This document shows, one piece after another, positions 1 through 9,765 of a DNA stretch of 64,000 bases (the first letter of the stretch is position 1; each line of letters opens with the position of its first letter). The notes below the pieces were generated by a model. That model searched no databases. It worked only from the letters and a program-made list of their open reading frames with translations, and had not been told where the DNA came from. Both the position numbers and the translations under genes were made by a program. Origin of the DNA: Castanea sativa. Taxonomy: Eukaryota; Streptophyta; Magnoliopsida; Fagales; Fagaceae. The DNA lies in the NCBI RefSeq assembly GCF_040712315.1, contig NC_134015.1, positions 21,701,614 through 21,765,613 of the forward strand. The letters are read 5' to 3'.

Positions 1-359
1 GTACCAAGCCCATTAAAAAAAAATTTTCCTTTAAATAAATAATGAAAAAATATATATAAACTATTAATTAGTCCTTTAAAAAAATATCTTACTCTAAATA
101 GATAGATAAAAAACATTATATAAACTATCAATTAGCAACACATTCATTAAAACTGTGATCTAACATTTCAAAATGACAAGAATAATTCAAAAATAACTAT
201 TAGCAGAGTTATTTATCCTGTTTATGTTGTTTTGGCGGGAAAAGATAAAGACAAGAGAGAAGATATTGATAATTTGTTTTATAGTTTATCTTAATTGCTT
301 AAATGATAAGAAAAAATGGTTAAAATTGTCAATTTATAAAAAATACAATTTCTTTTAAG

Positions 360-532
360 TTTGGGAATCTGGATTCCCACCTGTTTTAAAGGGAATCCAC
401 ATTCCTACTGAGAGGGGTTTAAGGATTCCCCTGGCATCTGATTCCCTAGCGTAATTTGCAACCAAACATGGGAATCTTTAAACATTCCTGGGAATCCTAA
501 AACATTACCCCATACCAAACGCCACCTTAAGA
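360..532. repeat. GGAATC/GATTCC-rich MITE-like block
   Basis: The hexamer GGAATC or its complement, or one-base variants, occurs about ten times in 170 bp, in both orientations. The right edge reads 'ataccaaacgccacc', which on the other strand is 'ggtggcgtttggtat', the type of terminus common in plant hAT-like MITEs. Clear target duplications were not found, so the ends are approximate. Confidence 0.45.
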
Positions 533-770
533 AATTACAATTGTTCTAATATAAGAATTTCCCATCATTAATGAGGGCGTAAAGGTAAAAGTGAGCATTT
601 TTCATTTCTCTTCCCTGTACAAAACCAAACAAATAAGAGATTGAATTTTCACATTTTCCTCTATCCTTTCTTTCATATATCCAAACACGTCAAAAGAAAA
701 TATTTTCTTCTCTCTTTTCCTTCCCTTCCTCTTTTCCCTACTCTTCCCTTTCTCTTGCTATAACCAAACA

Positions 771-958
771 TAAAGTTTGTTTAGAATCCGCTTATTTTGT
801 TGAAATTGAAAAAAAAAAATTTACTAAAAATTAGCTGAAATAGTACAGTGTGACCAATGAATAATACTAAAAAGTGTAATGAGACCTATGAATAGTAGCA
901 AAAATATGCTGAATAGTAAAATAAGTTGGCAAAAATAATTTTACCAAACAGACACATA
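771..958 (+). mobile_element. hAT-like MITE (TTTGTTTAGAATCCGC...CCAAACAGACAC type)
   Basis: It starts with 'gtttgtttagaatccgctta' and ends with 'ttaccaaacagacacat'. The ends are complementary around (T)GTTTGG. The interior carries the family words 'gctgaaatagtacagtg' and 'gaatagta'. Related copies lie at 1230-1460 (opposite orientation), 16693-16885, 19504-19757 and 22765-23081. Non-coding. Confidence 0.5.
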
Positions 959-1229
959 GTATGAGTGTTTTTTTGTTCCGTAAGTTGGGTATGAAAACCT
1001 TTTTTAGATGAAACATTCCATACGGAAAGTTGGGCAGACACTTATTTGCAATATTTATACAAATGCTAAAGGGAAAGTGTCATGTCATCCATAGTTTGGA
1101 GAGGAGTATGTCATTTTATGAAATCTCAATAGAGATTGATGTAATTTACCTAAAAAATTTATTGACTTAATAGGTTGTAAATTATGGATGGGGCGAGTCC
1201 ATCATAGCCAATTAATTCCTTAGACTATG

Positions 1230-1460
1230 TGTGTGTTTGTCAAAAATTAAAAAATCAGTTTTTTTTTTTTTTGAGAAACAAATCAACTTATTTTATTATT
1301 CAGTTTATTTTTGCTAATATTCATGGACCCCACTACACTTTTTGGCACCATTCATTAATCTCACTGTACTATTTCAGCTAACTTTAATCTTTATCTATAG
1401 TACTTTCATCAAAAAGTTTTCAGTTTTAACAAAATAAACGGATCCCAAACAGACCCTACA
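1230..1460 (-). mobile_element. hAT-like MITE, inverted copy
   Basis: It runs from 'gtgtgtttgtcaaaaatt' to 'gatcccaaacagaccc' and is the reverse-orientation relative of the element at 771-958. Both share the words for 'tactatttcagcta' and the 'ccaaacagac' terminus. The two copies are about 270 bp apart in opposite orientation and could pair as a hairpin in RNA. Confidence 0.5.
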
Positions 1461-1749
1461 AGTGAAAGTAAATAATAAGGAAAAATATTTTATGTAAGAG
1501 AAGAAAACAAATTGAATGAGAAATCTAATTGATTCTATAATAATAATAGTAAGTAAATAAATAAAAGAGAAATCTAATCTAGATGGATATATAATATATT
1601 TAAATGAAAACTGAATAAAGCATTAAAATAATTTACTCTAATTTTGTGCTAAATGTTCCAATTTAAAATTTAAATACACTTTAATTTTGTGCCTTAAAGA
1701 CCATTACAACTACCCGAACCCATTTGAAACTTCTTCCAGCTCGATCATT

Positions 1750-1912
1750 TAATTTTTTTTTTATTTTTATACAAGATAGAATTTCTACTTTAGCCTAATC
1801 TAAGTGTATATGTGTATAAAGCTCCCTCTTGGAGACTTGAACCCCGACTCTTGCTCCCCCCACACCCCACAAGCATTTATACTTATAGAGTGACCACCAC
1901 ACCAAGGGGGAG
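1750..1912 (-). mobile_element. tRNA-derived SINE, minus orientation
   Basis: The reverse strand has a Pol III A-box-like 'tggtgtggtgg' followed by a B-box-like 'ggttcaagtct' and ends in an A-rich tail, seen here as a T run at 1750-1762. It is clearly homologous, in inverse orientation, to the SINE at 47973-48130, which has perfect target duplications. An imperfect flanking repeat around 'atttaatt' may be its target duplication. Confidence 0.6.
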
Positions 1913-2162
1913 GGGTGGTGACGATTTAATTATTTAAATCAACGTCCAATCCATTTGAAACTATTATAAATTTTCTTTCCAAAACTTATACTTATAAACT
2001 TTAATGATTTTTTTTAGATTATCACAAACCAATTGTATCTTTTCAATCAATGTACATAATGACTCAATCATTTTTCAAATTTTATTTGTGAAATAAAATA
2101 AACTTTAACAAAATTTATTGTATCAAAAAAAAAAATAACATAAAAAAAATTAGTATCAAAAT

Positions 2163-2167
2163 AAGTC
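2163..2167. repeat. Target-site duplication AAGTC (left) of the Tat element
   Basis: The pentamer aagtc directly abuts the TG start of the 5' LTR and is repeated exactly at 13570-13574 after the CA end of the 3' LTR. It shows that the element inserted as one unit. Confidence 0.95.
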
Positions 2168-2916
2168 TGTGGGGAGTAAAAAGACCCTGATGGGGATGTG
2201 GGCCTTTGGGCCATGCTAAGGAAGGCCGACCTGCTCTTGGGTTTAGAACTTGTTAGTACTACGGGTCGGCTCATACACCGAGGATCCGAGGATCCAGCCG
2301 AGGATGAATTTCCCTTCGGACGGACATCGGAGAACCCGGGACTTCATGGTAAAGGTTAAGGAATGACACGGTCAAGACCAATGGTTAAAGGGGGTGAACC
2401 CTTGAATGTCCTAGAAGCACCGATGTTAGAGAAATACCAAAGATAAAGGCTGCCACCTCCACATTAAAGACCCTGCACCTACCACCCTGGCCGCATTAAT
2501 GGGGAAGTGACACCTGAACAGTGGAAGGGAAACTTCTGGTTACTATTCAAAGGCACTGAGAAAAGAAATATCTGGGTTAAGGGGGAGTTGGGGCAACACG
2601 TGTACAAAGTATCAAAAAGAGGAGTATTTAAGGAGAAACCTAGAACAAGAATGGTGACTCCCTTTTTGGTAATCAAAAAGAAAAAGAAAAAAGAGAAAGA
2701 GATAATATAAGAGCAGCTCTCGGCTTACGTCCGAGCAGGTTGATTTACAATATTGCTTGTTGTTTTCAAGTGTTTGCAATCTTTGGCTTGTCATTTAATC
2801 CTCGGACACTTCTAACCTGGGTTTCAAGCCCACACTCTACAAATTCATATTGTTTAAGGCTCATTGGGCCTGAGCCCGTAACTGTTCTTGGGGCCAGGTG
2901 CAATTGTGTACTTACA
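2168..2916 (+). repeat. 5' LTR (749 bp) of the Tat element
   Basis: It begins 'tgtggggagtaaaaagaccc' and ends 'gtgcaattgtgtacttaca', matching the 3' LTR at 12821-13569 over its whole length without indels. TATA-like words sit at about 2623 ('tatttaag') and 2704 ('aatataag'). Short ORFs inside it are not genes. Confidence 0.95.
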
Positions 2917-2918
2917 AT

Positions 2919-2934
2919 TGGCGCCGTCTGTGGG
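2919..2934 (+). promoter_or_regulatory. Primer binding site of the Tat element
   Basis: TGGCGCCGTCTGTGGG begins two bases after the LTR end. A tRNA 3' end (…GGCGCCA) would pair with the first bases and prime minus-strand DNA synthesis. The exact tRNA is not assigned here. Confidence 0.8.
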
Positions 2935-2964
2935 AAAATCTAGTCTAGAAGAGGTAGGGATATT

Positions 2965-4192
2965 ATGACAGGCTTAAGCTCTCACCATGCAGAGTCACAG
3001 GGATCACAACCGGAGGACCATTTCGAGCGTCTTGAACATCGAAGGGATCGTGAGGGAAGTGTCCATACAGAATACCCAGGCGCCAGCCATACTCATGGTG
3101 GGGGTAGCGTCCCCCAGGAGGATGGTTCTAAAGCCATGCAGAAGGAGATCAACCGTTTAAAGAGAAAGCTACGCCGCGCCAGACGTAGGCCTTCATCATC
3201 CTCACCTAATCCTTCCTCGGAAGAGGATAGGCGAGCTGGCTACAGTTCGAGATCGTGCTCACCGGCCAGCTCGCAGACGCAAGAATCTTCTTTCTAGGGG
3301 CTTAGGCAACGACGCTATGAGTAGGGCGTTACACCAACTCTCCAAATCTCCGCTTTCACGGAGGATTGAGAGGGGGAGGCTTCCCAAGAGGTTCACCCAG
3401 CCCACCTTTACCATCTACAATGTCCGGACTGATCCGGTGGAGCACGTGAGTCACTTCAACCAGAGGATGGCGGTGCACTCTCACAACGAGACTCTGATGT
3501 GTAAAGTTTTCCCCTCCAGCTTGGGACCTGTGGCTATGAGATGGTTTAACGGTCTCAAATCGGGGTCTGTAGGCTCATTCGGGGAGCTAACTAGGGCATT
3601 CGCTTCGCGGTTCATTACGTGTAGCAGAGTCCCTCGGCCATTGGACTCGCTGCTATCCATGGCCATGAAGGAAGGGGAGACGCTGAAAGCATACTCCGAC
3701 CGATACTGGGAAATGTTTAATGAAATAGATGGTGATTTTGATGAGGTGGCGCTTAATACCTTTAAGGTAGGTCTTCCTACTGACCACGACTTAAGAAAGT
3801 CTTTGACGAAAAAGCCCGTTCGCAGCGTACGCCGCCTTATGGATCGTATTGATGAGTACAAAAGGGTAGCAGAAGACCAGCAGCAGGGGAAGGGAAAGGA
3901 GAAGGTTATCCCGCAGGAGAGAAGGGATTTCAGGTCGGACAGATATCACAACAACAAGCCGAGGAGGGATTACTTCGGGCAATCCGGCTCGGCAGCATCT
4001 CAATGTAAATGCGTGTTCCGAGAACCAGTGCATCAGTTACTAGAGAAAGTTCGTAAAGAGCCCTTCTTCAGATGGCCAGGCAAGATGGCAGGGGACCCTG
4101 CGAAAAGAAATCAAAACCTCTTTTGTCAGTACCATCAGGATGTGGGCCACACTACCGAGAACTGTCGGACCCTGTGGAACCATCTGGAGTAG
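2965..4192 (+). pseudogene. gag: Degraded gag polyprotein region of the Tat element
   Basis: Gag forms the particle that packages the retrotransposon RNA. The N-terminal 110 residues (2965-3297) are charged and Arg/Ser-rich (RRARRRPSSSS). The rest reads from about 3280 in another frame, so a frameshift lies near 3265-3285. The main part (3317 on) contains the retrotransposon gag domain, with motifs such as TFTIYNVRTDPVEHVSHFN, SSLGPVAMRWFNGL and LKAYSDRYWEMFNEI. A C-terminal knuckle, CQYHQDVGHTTENC, has C-X2-H-X4-H-X4-C spacing, with His in place of the usual second Cys, as is common in this lineage. An in-frame TAG at 4190 ends it; the same frame continues into protease. The protein would be truncated and non-functional. 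Confidence 0.9.
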
Positions 4193-4939
4193 CTCGTCAG
4201 TGAGGGAAAGTTAAAGCAGCACTTGTGTCAGCCCACTAGGTAGGTCAGTCAAGTTGGCTCAAACAACCAGAGGAACAATTCATCTCGGCCAGCATTGGGA
4301 ACAATTAATGTTATTTTTGCTACACCTGGTAGGACCGGCTCAGGTCCCACTAGAGTGATGGCGGTTTCCCATCCTCGGGCCGAGGATGTGGGTAGCAGGC
4401 CGAAGAGGTTGAAGGGCACTTTGCCCGTCTTAGGTTTCTCCGAGGAGGATAAGGTAGGGACTATCCAGCCCCATGACGATGCTCTTGTGGTCACCCTCAG
4501 GATAGGGAACTATAATGTGAGAAGGGTGATGATAGATCAGGGCAGCGGTGCAGATATCATGTACCCTGATCTATTTAAGGGTCTAAGGTTGGAGTTGGAA
4601 GATATAACTCCTTACGACTCGCCGCTTATAAGCTTCCAAGGGAGAGCCGTTGTGCCGAAGGGACAGATCCGTTTACCCGTTCAATCCGGCTCAGAAACGG
4701 TTGAGGTGGATTTCATTGTGGTTGACGCGTACTCTCCATATACAGCCATCCTCGCCAGGCCCTGGCTGCACGCGCTTGGGGCTGTCTCCTCTACCTTGCA
4801 CGTTAAAGTCAAATTCCCCTCGGGGGAATGTGTTGAGGAAATCCTCGGCAGCCAATCGGTAGCCAGGCAGTGCATATCGGCTGCGGTACTACATCAGACA
4901 GAAGCCAAGTCTTCGGCTTTAATCACCAAAGACTTATAG
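4193..4939 (+). pseudogene. Retrotransposon aspartic protease region
   Basis: This continues the gag frame after the TAG at 4190, with a second in-frame TAG at 4241 and a third at 4937. The protease processes the Gag-Pol polyprotein. The active-site motif is VMIDQGSGADIMYPDLF, a D-Q/S-G-S form used by Tat elements rather than the DTG of many aspartic proteases. Downstream, FIVVDAYSPYTAILARPWLH matches the conserved C-terminal part of the fold. Without the three stops, gag, protease and reverse transcriptase would be one open frame, as expected for the lineage. Confidence 0.88.
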
Positions 4940-4966
4940 CAGTTAACGGCTCCTGATTCATCTGAA

Positions 4967-5806
4967 ATGGTGACAGGAGATGAGACACATTGCGAGGAGC
5001 TAGAGAAGTTTCCAGTAGCCGATGACCTAGAGAGATTCTTCCAAGTCGGTGTACTTTTGACACACCAAGAGAAGATGGAATTGTTAGAATTCTTGAAGGA
5101 CAATGTTGATGTTTTTGTGTGGGATCCTTATGAAGCTCCAGGCGTGGATCCGAGCTTCATTTGTCATCACTTAAATGTCAACCCAGCTATTATTCCGAGG
5201 AGGCAGCCACCTCGGCGATCTTCCAGAGAACATTCTGAGACTGTGAAGGAAGAGGTTCTTAAACTCAAAAGGGCGGGGGCTATCAAAGAAGTTTTCTACC
5301 CCGAATGGTTGGCTCATACTGTTGTTGTTAGAAAGAAAAATGGAACGTGGAGGGTATGTGTGGACTTTACTGATCTAAACAAGGCCTGTCCTAAAGATTC
5401 GTTCCCAATGCCACGTATTGATCAACTGGTGGATGCCACTGTTGGACATCCTCGGATGAGTTTTTTGGACGCCTTCCAGGGTTATCACCAGATTCCCTTG
5501 GCGTTGGAGGATCAAGAGAAGACTGCTTTTATTACTCCAACGGGGAATTATCATTATAAGGTCATGCCATTTGGTTTGAAGAATGCTGGGGCTACCTACC
5601 AGAGGATGATGATTAGAATGTTTGAACAGCAACTTGGGAAGACCGTTAAAGTGTATGTGGATGATATGGTGGTGAAGAGCAAAACAATACCCTCACACGT
5701 GAGAGACCTGGCTGACACCTTTCAGGTGTTAAGAAAGTATAAGTTGCGCCTTAACGCCTCAAAATGCTCTTTCGGCGTTGGGTCTGAAAATTTTTGGGGT
5801 ACATGA
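4967..5806 (+). pseudogene. Reverse transcriptase domain, frameshifted at its 3' end
   Basis: This RNA-dependent DNA polymerase of the Tat element copies its RNA into DNA. Conserved blocks are visible in order: AGAIKEVFYPEWLAHTVVVR, WRVCVDFTDLNKACPKDSFP, FLDAFQGYHQIPL, KVMPFGLKNAGATYQRMM and the catalytic YVDDMVVKSK. The frame is lost at about 5786, where the alignment to the family pattern implies a single missing base. The polymerase continues in the next frame from 5794. The catalytic Asp pair is intact, but full-length translation is not possible. Confidence 0.93.
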
Positions 5807-6591
5807 TCACTCATAGAGGCATTGAGGTAAACCCAACACAGGTTAAGGCTATTCAGGACTTGCGGCCTCCTCGGAACCCAAAGGAAGTCCAGAAATTAAC
5901 CGGAATGATTGCCGCCTTGAACAGATTTATATCTCGGTCGGCTGACCGATGTCGTCCTTTCTTTCAGTTGTTGAACAAATGGAAAGGGTTCCAATGGACC
6001 GAGGACTGCGCGTTAGCTTTCCAACAACTCAAGCAATATCTTTCTCGGCCGCCCATTTTGTCTCGTCCCGAGGCGGACGAGGTCTTTTTTGCTTATCTGG
6101 CAGTGGCTGTCCATGTGGTCAGCCTGGTCCTTATAAGGAATGATGATGGGGTGCAAAGGTCGGTATACTACGTTAGCAAATCTTTAAACGAGGCCGAGGT
6201 GCGTTATCTATCCTTGGAGAAAGCACTTCTTGCCGTAGTTCATGCCACGCGAAAGCTTCCTCATTATTTCCAGTCCCACACCGTGGTTGTCCTGACCCAA
6301 TTGCCCCTTAAGGCAGTGCTACGTAGTGCCGACTACTCAGGCAGGATAGCAAAGTGGGGGACCATCCTGGGGGCTTTTGACGTTAAATATAAGCCTCGCA
6401 CCTCGGTGAAGGGTCAGGTCCTCGCTGACTTGGTGGCAGAGTTTACTGAACCATTGCTGGAAGAAACTCTAAAAGAAGCACACATGGATGGAAAATCAGT
6501 TGGAGTGATCACGGCCGCAGTGCCCTCGGCTTGGAAAGTGTATGTGGATGGGGCTGCTAATCAGAGAGGGTCTGTGTTGGACTTGTTCTAA
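5794..6591 (+). pseudogene. RT thumb and degenerate first RNase H (Tat element)
   Basis: It follows the frameshift near 5786 and begins MITHRGIEVNPTQVKAIQ, the normal continuation of RT. The first RNase H is recognisable from CRPFFQLLNKWKGFQWTED to the YYVSKSLNEAEVRYLSLEKA block. The catalytic acidic residue expected near the start (LYLD in active enzymes) is absent (AYLAVAVHVVSLVLI). Loss of the native RNase H active site is normal in Tat elements, which carry a second RNase H. The frame ends at 6591 because of another single-base loss near 6573, just after YVDGAAN of the second domain. Confidence 0.88.
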
Positions 6592-6918
6592 TGTCCCCTG
6601 AAGGAATTGTCTTCGAAAAATCTTTAAGATTGGCTTTCTCGGCTACTAACAATGAGGCCGAGTATGAAGCAGTCTTGGTAGGCATGCAGATGGTACGTAG
6701 GATGGGTGGAAGGGAAATCCATGTGTTCTCGAACTCTCAGTTAGTGGTCGGCCAAGTCAAGGGGACCATGGAGGCTAGAGACCCCAGAATGCAGGAGTAT
6801 TTGGCCCAGGTCAAACGTCAGCAAGCTGAATTTGACTCATTTGCCTTCGCTCACATTCCTAGGAGTGGAAACACCCATGTAGACTCTTTAGCCACATTGG
6901 CAACATCTTCGGCTCAGG
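6549..6918 (+). pseudogene. Second (archaeal-type) RNase H with D-to-N change
   Basis: It removes RNA from RNA-DNA hybrids and is the extra RNase H acquired by the Tat lineage. Motifs are WKVYVDGAANQRGS (first Asp), ATNNEAEYEAVLVGM (Glu), and THVDSLATLATS (last Asp). The third catalytic position, normally Asp in the FSDSQLVVGQV block, is Asn here (codon AAC at 6732-6734), a G-to-A change. A one-base deletion near 6573 splits the domain between two frames. Both defects would inactivate it. Confidence 0.85.
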
Positions 6919-6949
6919 GTTTGCCCAGGATTATCCTTGTGGAGGATTT

Positions 6950-8252
6950 GCTAAAGCCAACTCTTGCCCCCATCAATGTGGCTCGCATCCATCTAGTAAG
7001 GCCTGGACCTAGTTGGATTGACCCGGTCGTGTCTTTTCTTAAGAATGACATCCTTCCCGAGGACAAATCGGAAGCAGATAAGATACGTCGAAAGGCGCCA
7101 CGCTTCTGGTTGTCCGAGGATCAGAAACTGTATAAACGATCCTTTTCAGGACCGTACTTGTTGTGTGTACACCCTGACTCAACGGAAGCACTTCTGGAAG
7201 AACTGCATGAAGGGATTTGTGGCAGCCACACTAGGGGAAGGTCCTTGGCCCACAGAGCTCTGACTCAGGGTTATTGGTGGCCCAATATGCAAAGGGAGGC
7301 TCAAGACTACGCTAGGAAATGTGATCAATGCTAGAGGTTCGCCCCTAACATCCATCAACCTGGAGGAGTTCTTAACCCCCTTTCCAATCCTTGGCCCTTC
7401 GCACAGTGGGGATTGGACATAGTGGGGCCATTTCCGAGGGCTGCAGGTAACAAAAGATTGCTGCTGGTAGGAACAGATTACTTTACTAAATGGGTCGAGG
7501 CGGAGCCCTTGGCAAACATTAGAGATGTTGATTCCAAGAAGTTTGTGTGGAAGAACATCGTTACTGGATTTGGAATACCACATACACTTATATCAGATAA
7601 TGGTGTCCAATTTGACAGCAAAGCTTTCAGGAAGTATTGCGGTGACATGGGTATCATAAATGGGTACTCCACCCCAGCTTATCCTCAGGGAAATGGACAA
7701 GCCGAGGCCATTAACAAGGTCATAGTCAACGGGCTGAAGAAGAGGTTGGACGATGCGAAAGGTAGATGGGTAGAAGAGCTCCCTCATGTCCTGTGGACGT
7801 ATCGGACCACACCGCGCAGGTCCACTGGAGAAACGCCATTCTCTATGACTTATGGAGTCGAGGCGGTGATACCTCTGGAATCTAGTTTTCCCACCCTAAA
7901 GACGAGCTCTTTTAATCCAGAGAATAACGCGGGACTTCTGGAGAAAGGCCTAGATTTGCTTGAGGAACAGCGCGAGGCAGCTATGGTCCAAATGGCTTAT
8001 TATCAACAGAAGCTAAAACGGGGATATGATGCCCACGTGAAGCTAAGGCCACTTGCACCTGGTGATCTCGTACTAAGAAAAGTTGTGGGCACCTCTTAGA
8101 ACCCAGCTTGGGGTAAGCTAGGACCCAACTGGGAAGGCCCCTATCGCATTGTTTCAGTAGCCGGCATAGGGTCATATCGGCTAGCTGACCTAGATGAAAA
8201 AATTGTACCACGCCCATGGAATGTAAACAATCTTAGAAGGTATTATTATTAA
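6950..8252 (+). pseudogene. Integrase of the Tat element, with two internal TAG stops
   Basis: It inserts the element's cDNA into the genome. The N-terminal zinc-binding region is seen at LHEGICGSHTRGRSLAHRA…YARKCDQC (about 7204-7331). The core catalytic triad is visible: D in WGLDIVGPFP, D in LISDNGVQFDS and E in GNGQAEAINKV. The C-terminal part (LGPNWEGPYRIVSVAGIGSY) follows, and the frame ends with TAA at 8250-8252. Two in-frame TAG codons interrupt it, at 7332 (just after CDQC, where the family usually has Gln) and 8097. The frame between them is otherwise open. Confidence 0.92.
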
Positions 8253-8300
8253 TAAAATGTGCTTTTGTTAGTGAACATTTTAAAGTTATGAGTATTTCTG

Positions 8301-9262
8301 ACATTTGAAGTTATTGTTCTTAAGAATCAAACAGAAACTTGGTTAAGTGTAGTCCTCGGACCACAAACCTTGTGGAAATTGATGTCTTGTCATTTGTTAA
8401 ACAGAACCTTAGTTATGCCGGGTCCTCGGACCTCCTACTTTGGAAAAATTAACACTTGAAGTTAATGGTCTAAAGAATCAAACAGAAACTTGGTTAAGTG
8501 TAGTCCTCGGACCACAAACCTTGTGGAAATTGATGTCTTGTCATTTGTTAAACAGAACCTTAGTTATGCCGGGTTCTCGGACCTCCTACTTTGGGAAAAT
8601 TAACATTTGAAGTTATTGTTCTTAAGAATCAAATAGAAACTTGGTTAAGTGTAGTCCTCGGACCACAAACCTTGTGGAAATTGACGTCTTGTCATTTGTT
8701 AAACAGAACCTTAGTTATGCCGGGTCCTCGGACCTCCTACTTTGGGAAAATTAACACTTGAAGTTAATGGTCTAAAGAATCAAACAGAAACTTGGTTAAG
8801 TGTAGTCCTCGGACCACAAACCTTGTGGAAATTGATGTCTTGTCATTTGTTAAACAGAACCTTAGTTATGCCGGGTCCTCGGACCTCCTACTTTGGGAAA
8901 ATTAACATTTGAAGTTATTGTTCTTAAGAATCAAACAGAAACTTGGTTAAGTGTAGTCCTCGGACCACAAACCTTGTGGAAATTGATGTCTTGTCATTTG
9001 TTAAACAGAACCTTAGTTATGCCGGGTCCTCGGACCTCCTACTTTGGGAAAATTAACATTTGAAGTTATTGTTTTTAAGAATCAAACGGAAACTTGGTTA
9101 AGTGTAGTCCTCGGACCACAAACCTTGTGAAAATTGATGTCTTGTCACTTGTTAAACAGAACCTTAGTTATGCCGGGTCCTCGGACCTCCTACTTTGGGA
9201 AAATTAACATTTGAAGTTAATGGTCTAAAGAATCAAATGGAAAATTAGTTAAGTCTTGTCCT
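8301..9262 (+). repeat. 151-bp tandem repeat array (six units plus a partial)
   Basis: The marker word 'gtcctcgga' recurs at 8352, 8503, 8654, 8805, 8956 and 9107, and as a decayed form at 9258, an exact 151-bp period. Each unit has two CCTCGGAC blocks (one as GTCCTCGGACCACAAACC, one as GGGTCCTCGGACCTCC). Two subtypes alternate: 'gaagttattgttcttaag' (units 1, 3, 5, 6) and 'gaagttaatggtctaaag' (units 2, 4, 7), which suggests growth by 302-bp dimers. It lies between integrase and the antisense gene, the place where Tat/Ogre elements are known to carry tandem repeats. Confidence 0.95.
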
Positions 9263-9299
9263 CAGACTATAAACTTGATCAAAGTTAACTTCTTATTGT

Positions 9300-9765
9300 G
9301 TCTGGGAGTTAGTGCCTTACCGTTCAATAACTCGGATCTTAAGTTTTATTTCTTTAAAAGTATTAAGCAAATTTATGTGAGGAATGAGTGGTCCTCGGAT
9401 CTTACATCCAACTAAAAACAATGCTACACATTATAAGGTTTTAATCGTTATATGAGGTCTCTTTTTTTTTTTTTAACCAAGGCATTGTTTAAACATATTA
9501 GCCATATCACTTTTTATTAAGTTTTTAATAACATGCGAATGACTGCGTGGAGGTTATGATTGTGCAAAACTTGAAGTTAGATTGGTTTGCTCTGCCCCTT
9601 TTTGACCATGTACTAATGGCAATCTTTATGACCAATATAACAAGAATAAAGTAAAATGGATGCGACATAAATGAGAATCAAACGAAATAGTTCTTCATTA
9701 ATCACTTAAATGTACATTACATATTTAATCAAGATGTAGAAAAAGAGAAGTCCTAAAGCTAGGTC
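9300..9765. other. Spacer between tandem array and antisense gene
   Basis: This AT-rich stretch has no ORF or repeat that I can define. Decayed traces of the array's 'tcctcgga' word occur to about 9400. For the antisense gene it would be the 3' flank: AATAAA-like words on the minus strand could serve for polyadenylation, but none is certain. Confidence 0.5.

Larger units (their letters stand above)
1..2160. other. Gene-free AT-rich flank with MITE and SINE remnants
   Basis: No supportable gene. The stretch holds two opposite copies of one hAT-like MITE family (771-958 and 1230-1460), a block dense in GGAATC/GATTCC words at about 360-530, and a reverse SINE at 1750-1912. The rest is poly-A/T-rich sequence without visible structure. 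The few short ORFs have low-complexity translations and no recognisable domain. Confidence 0.7.
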
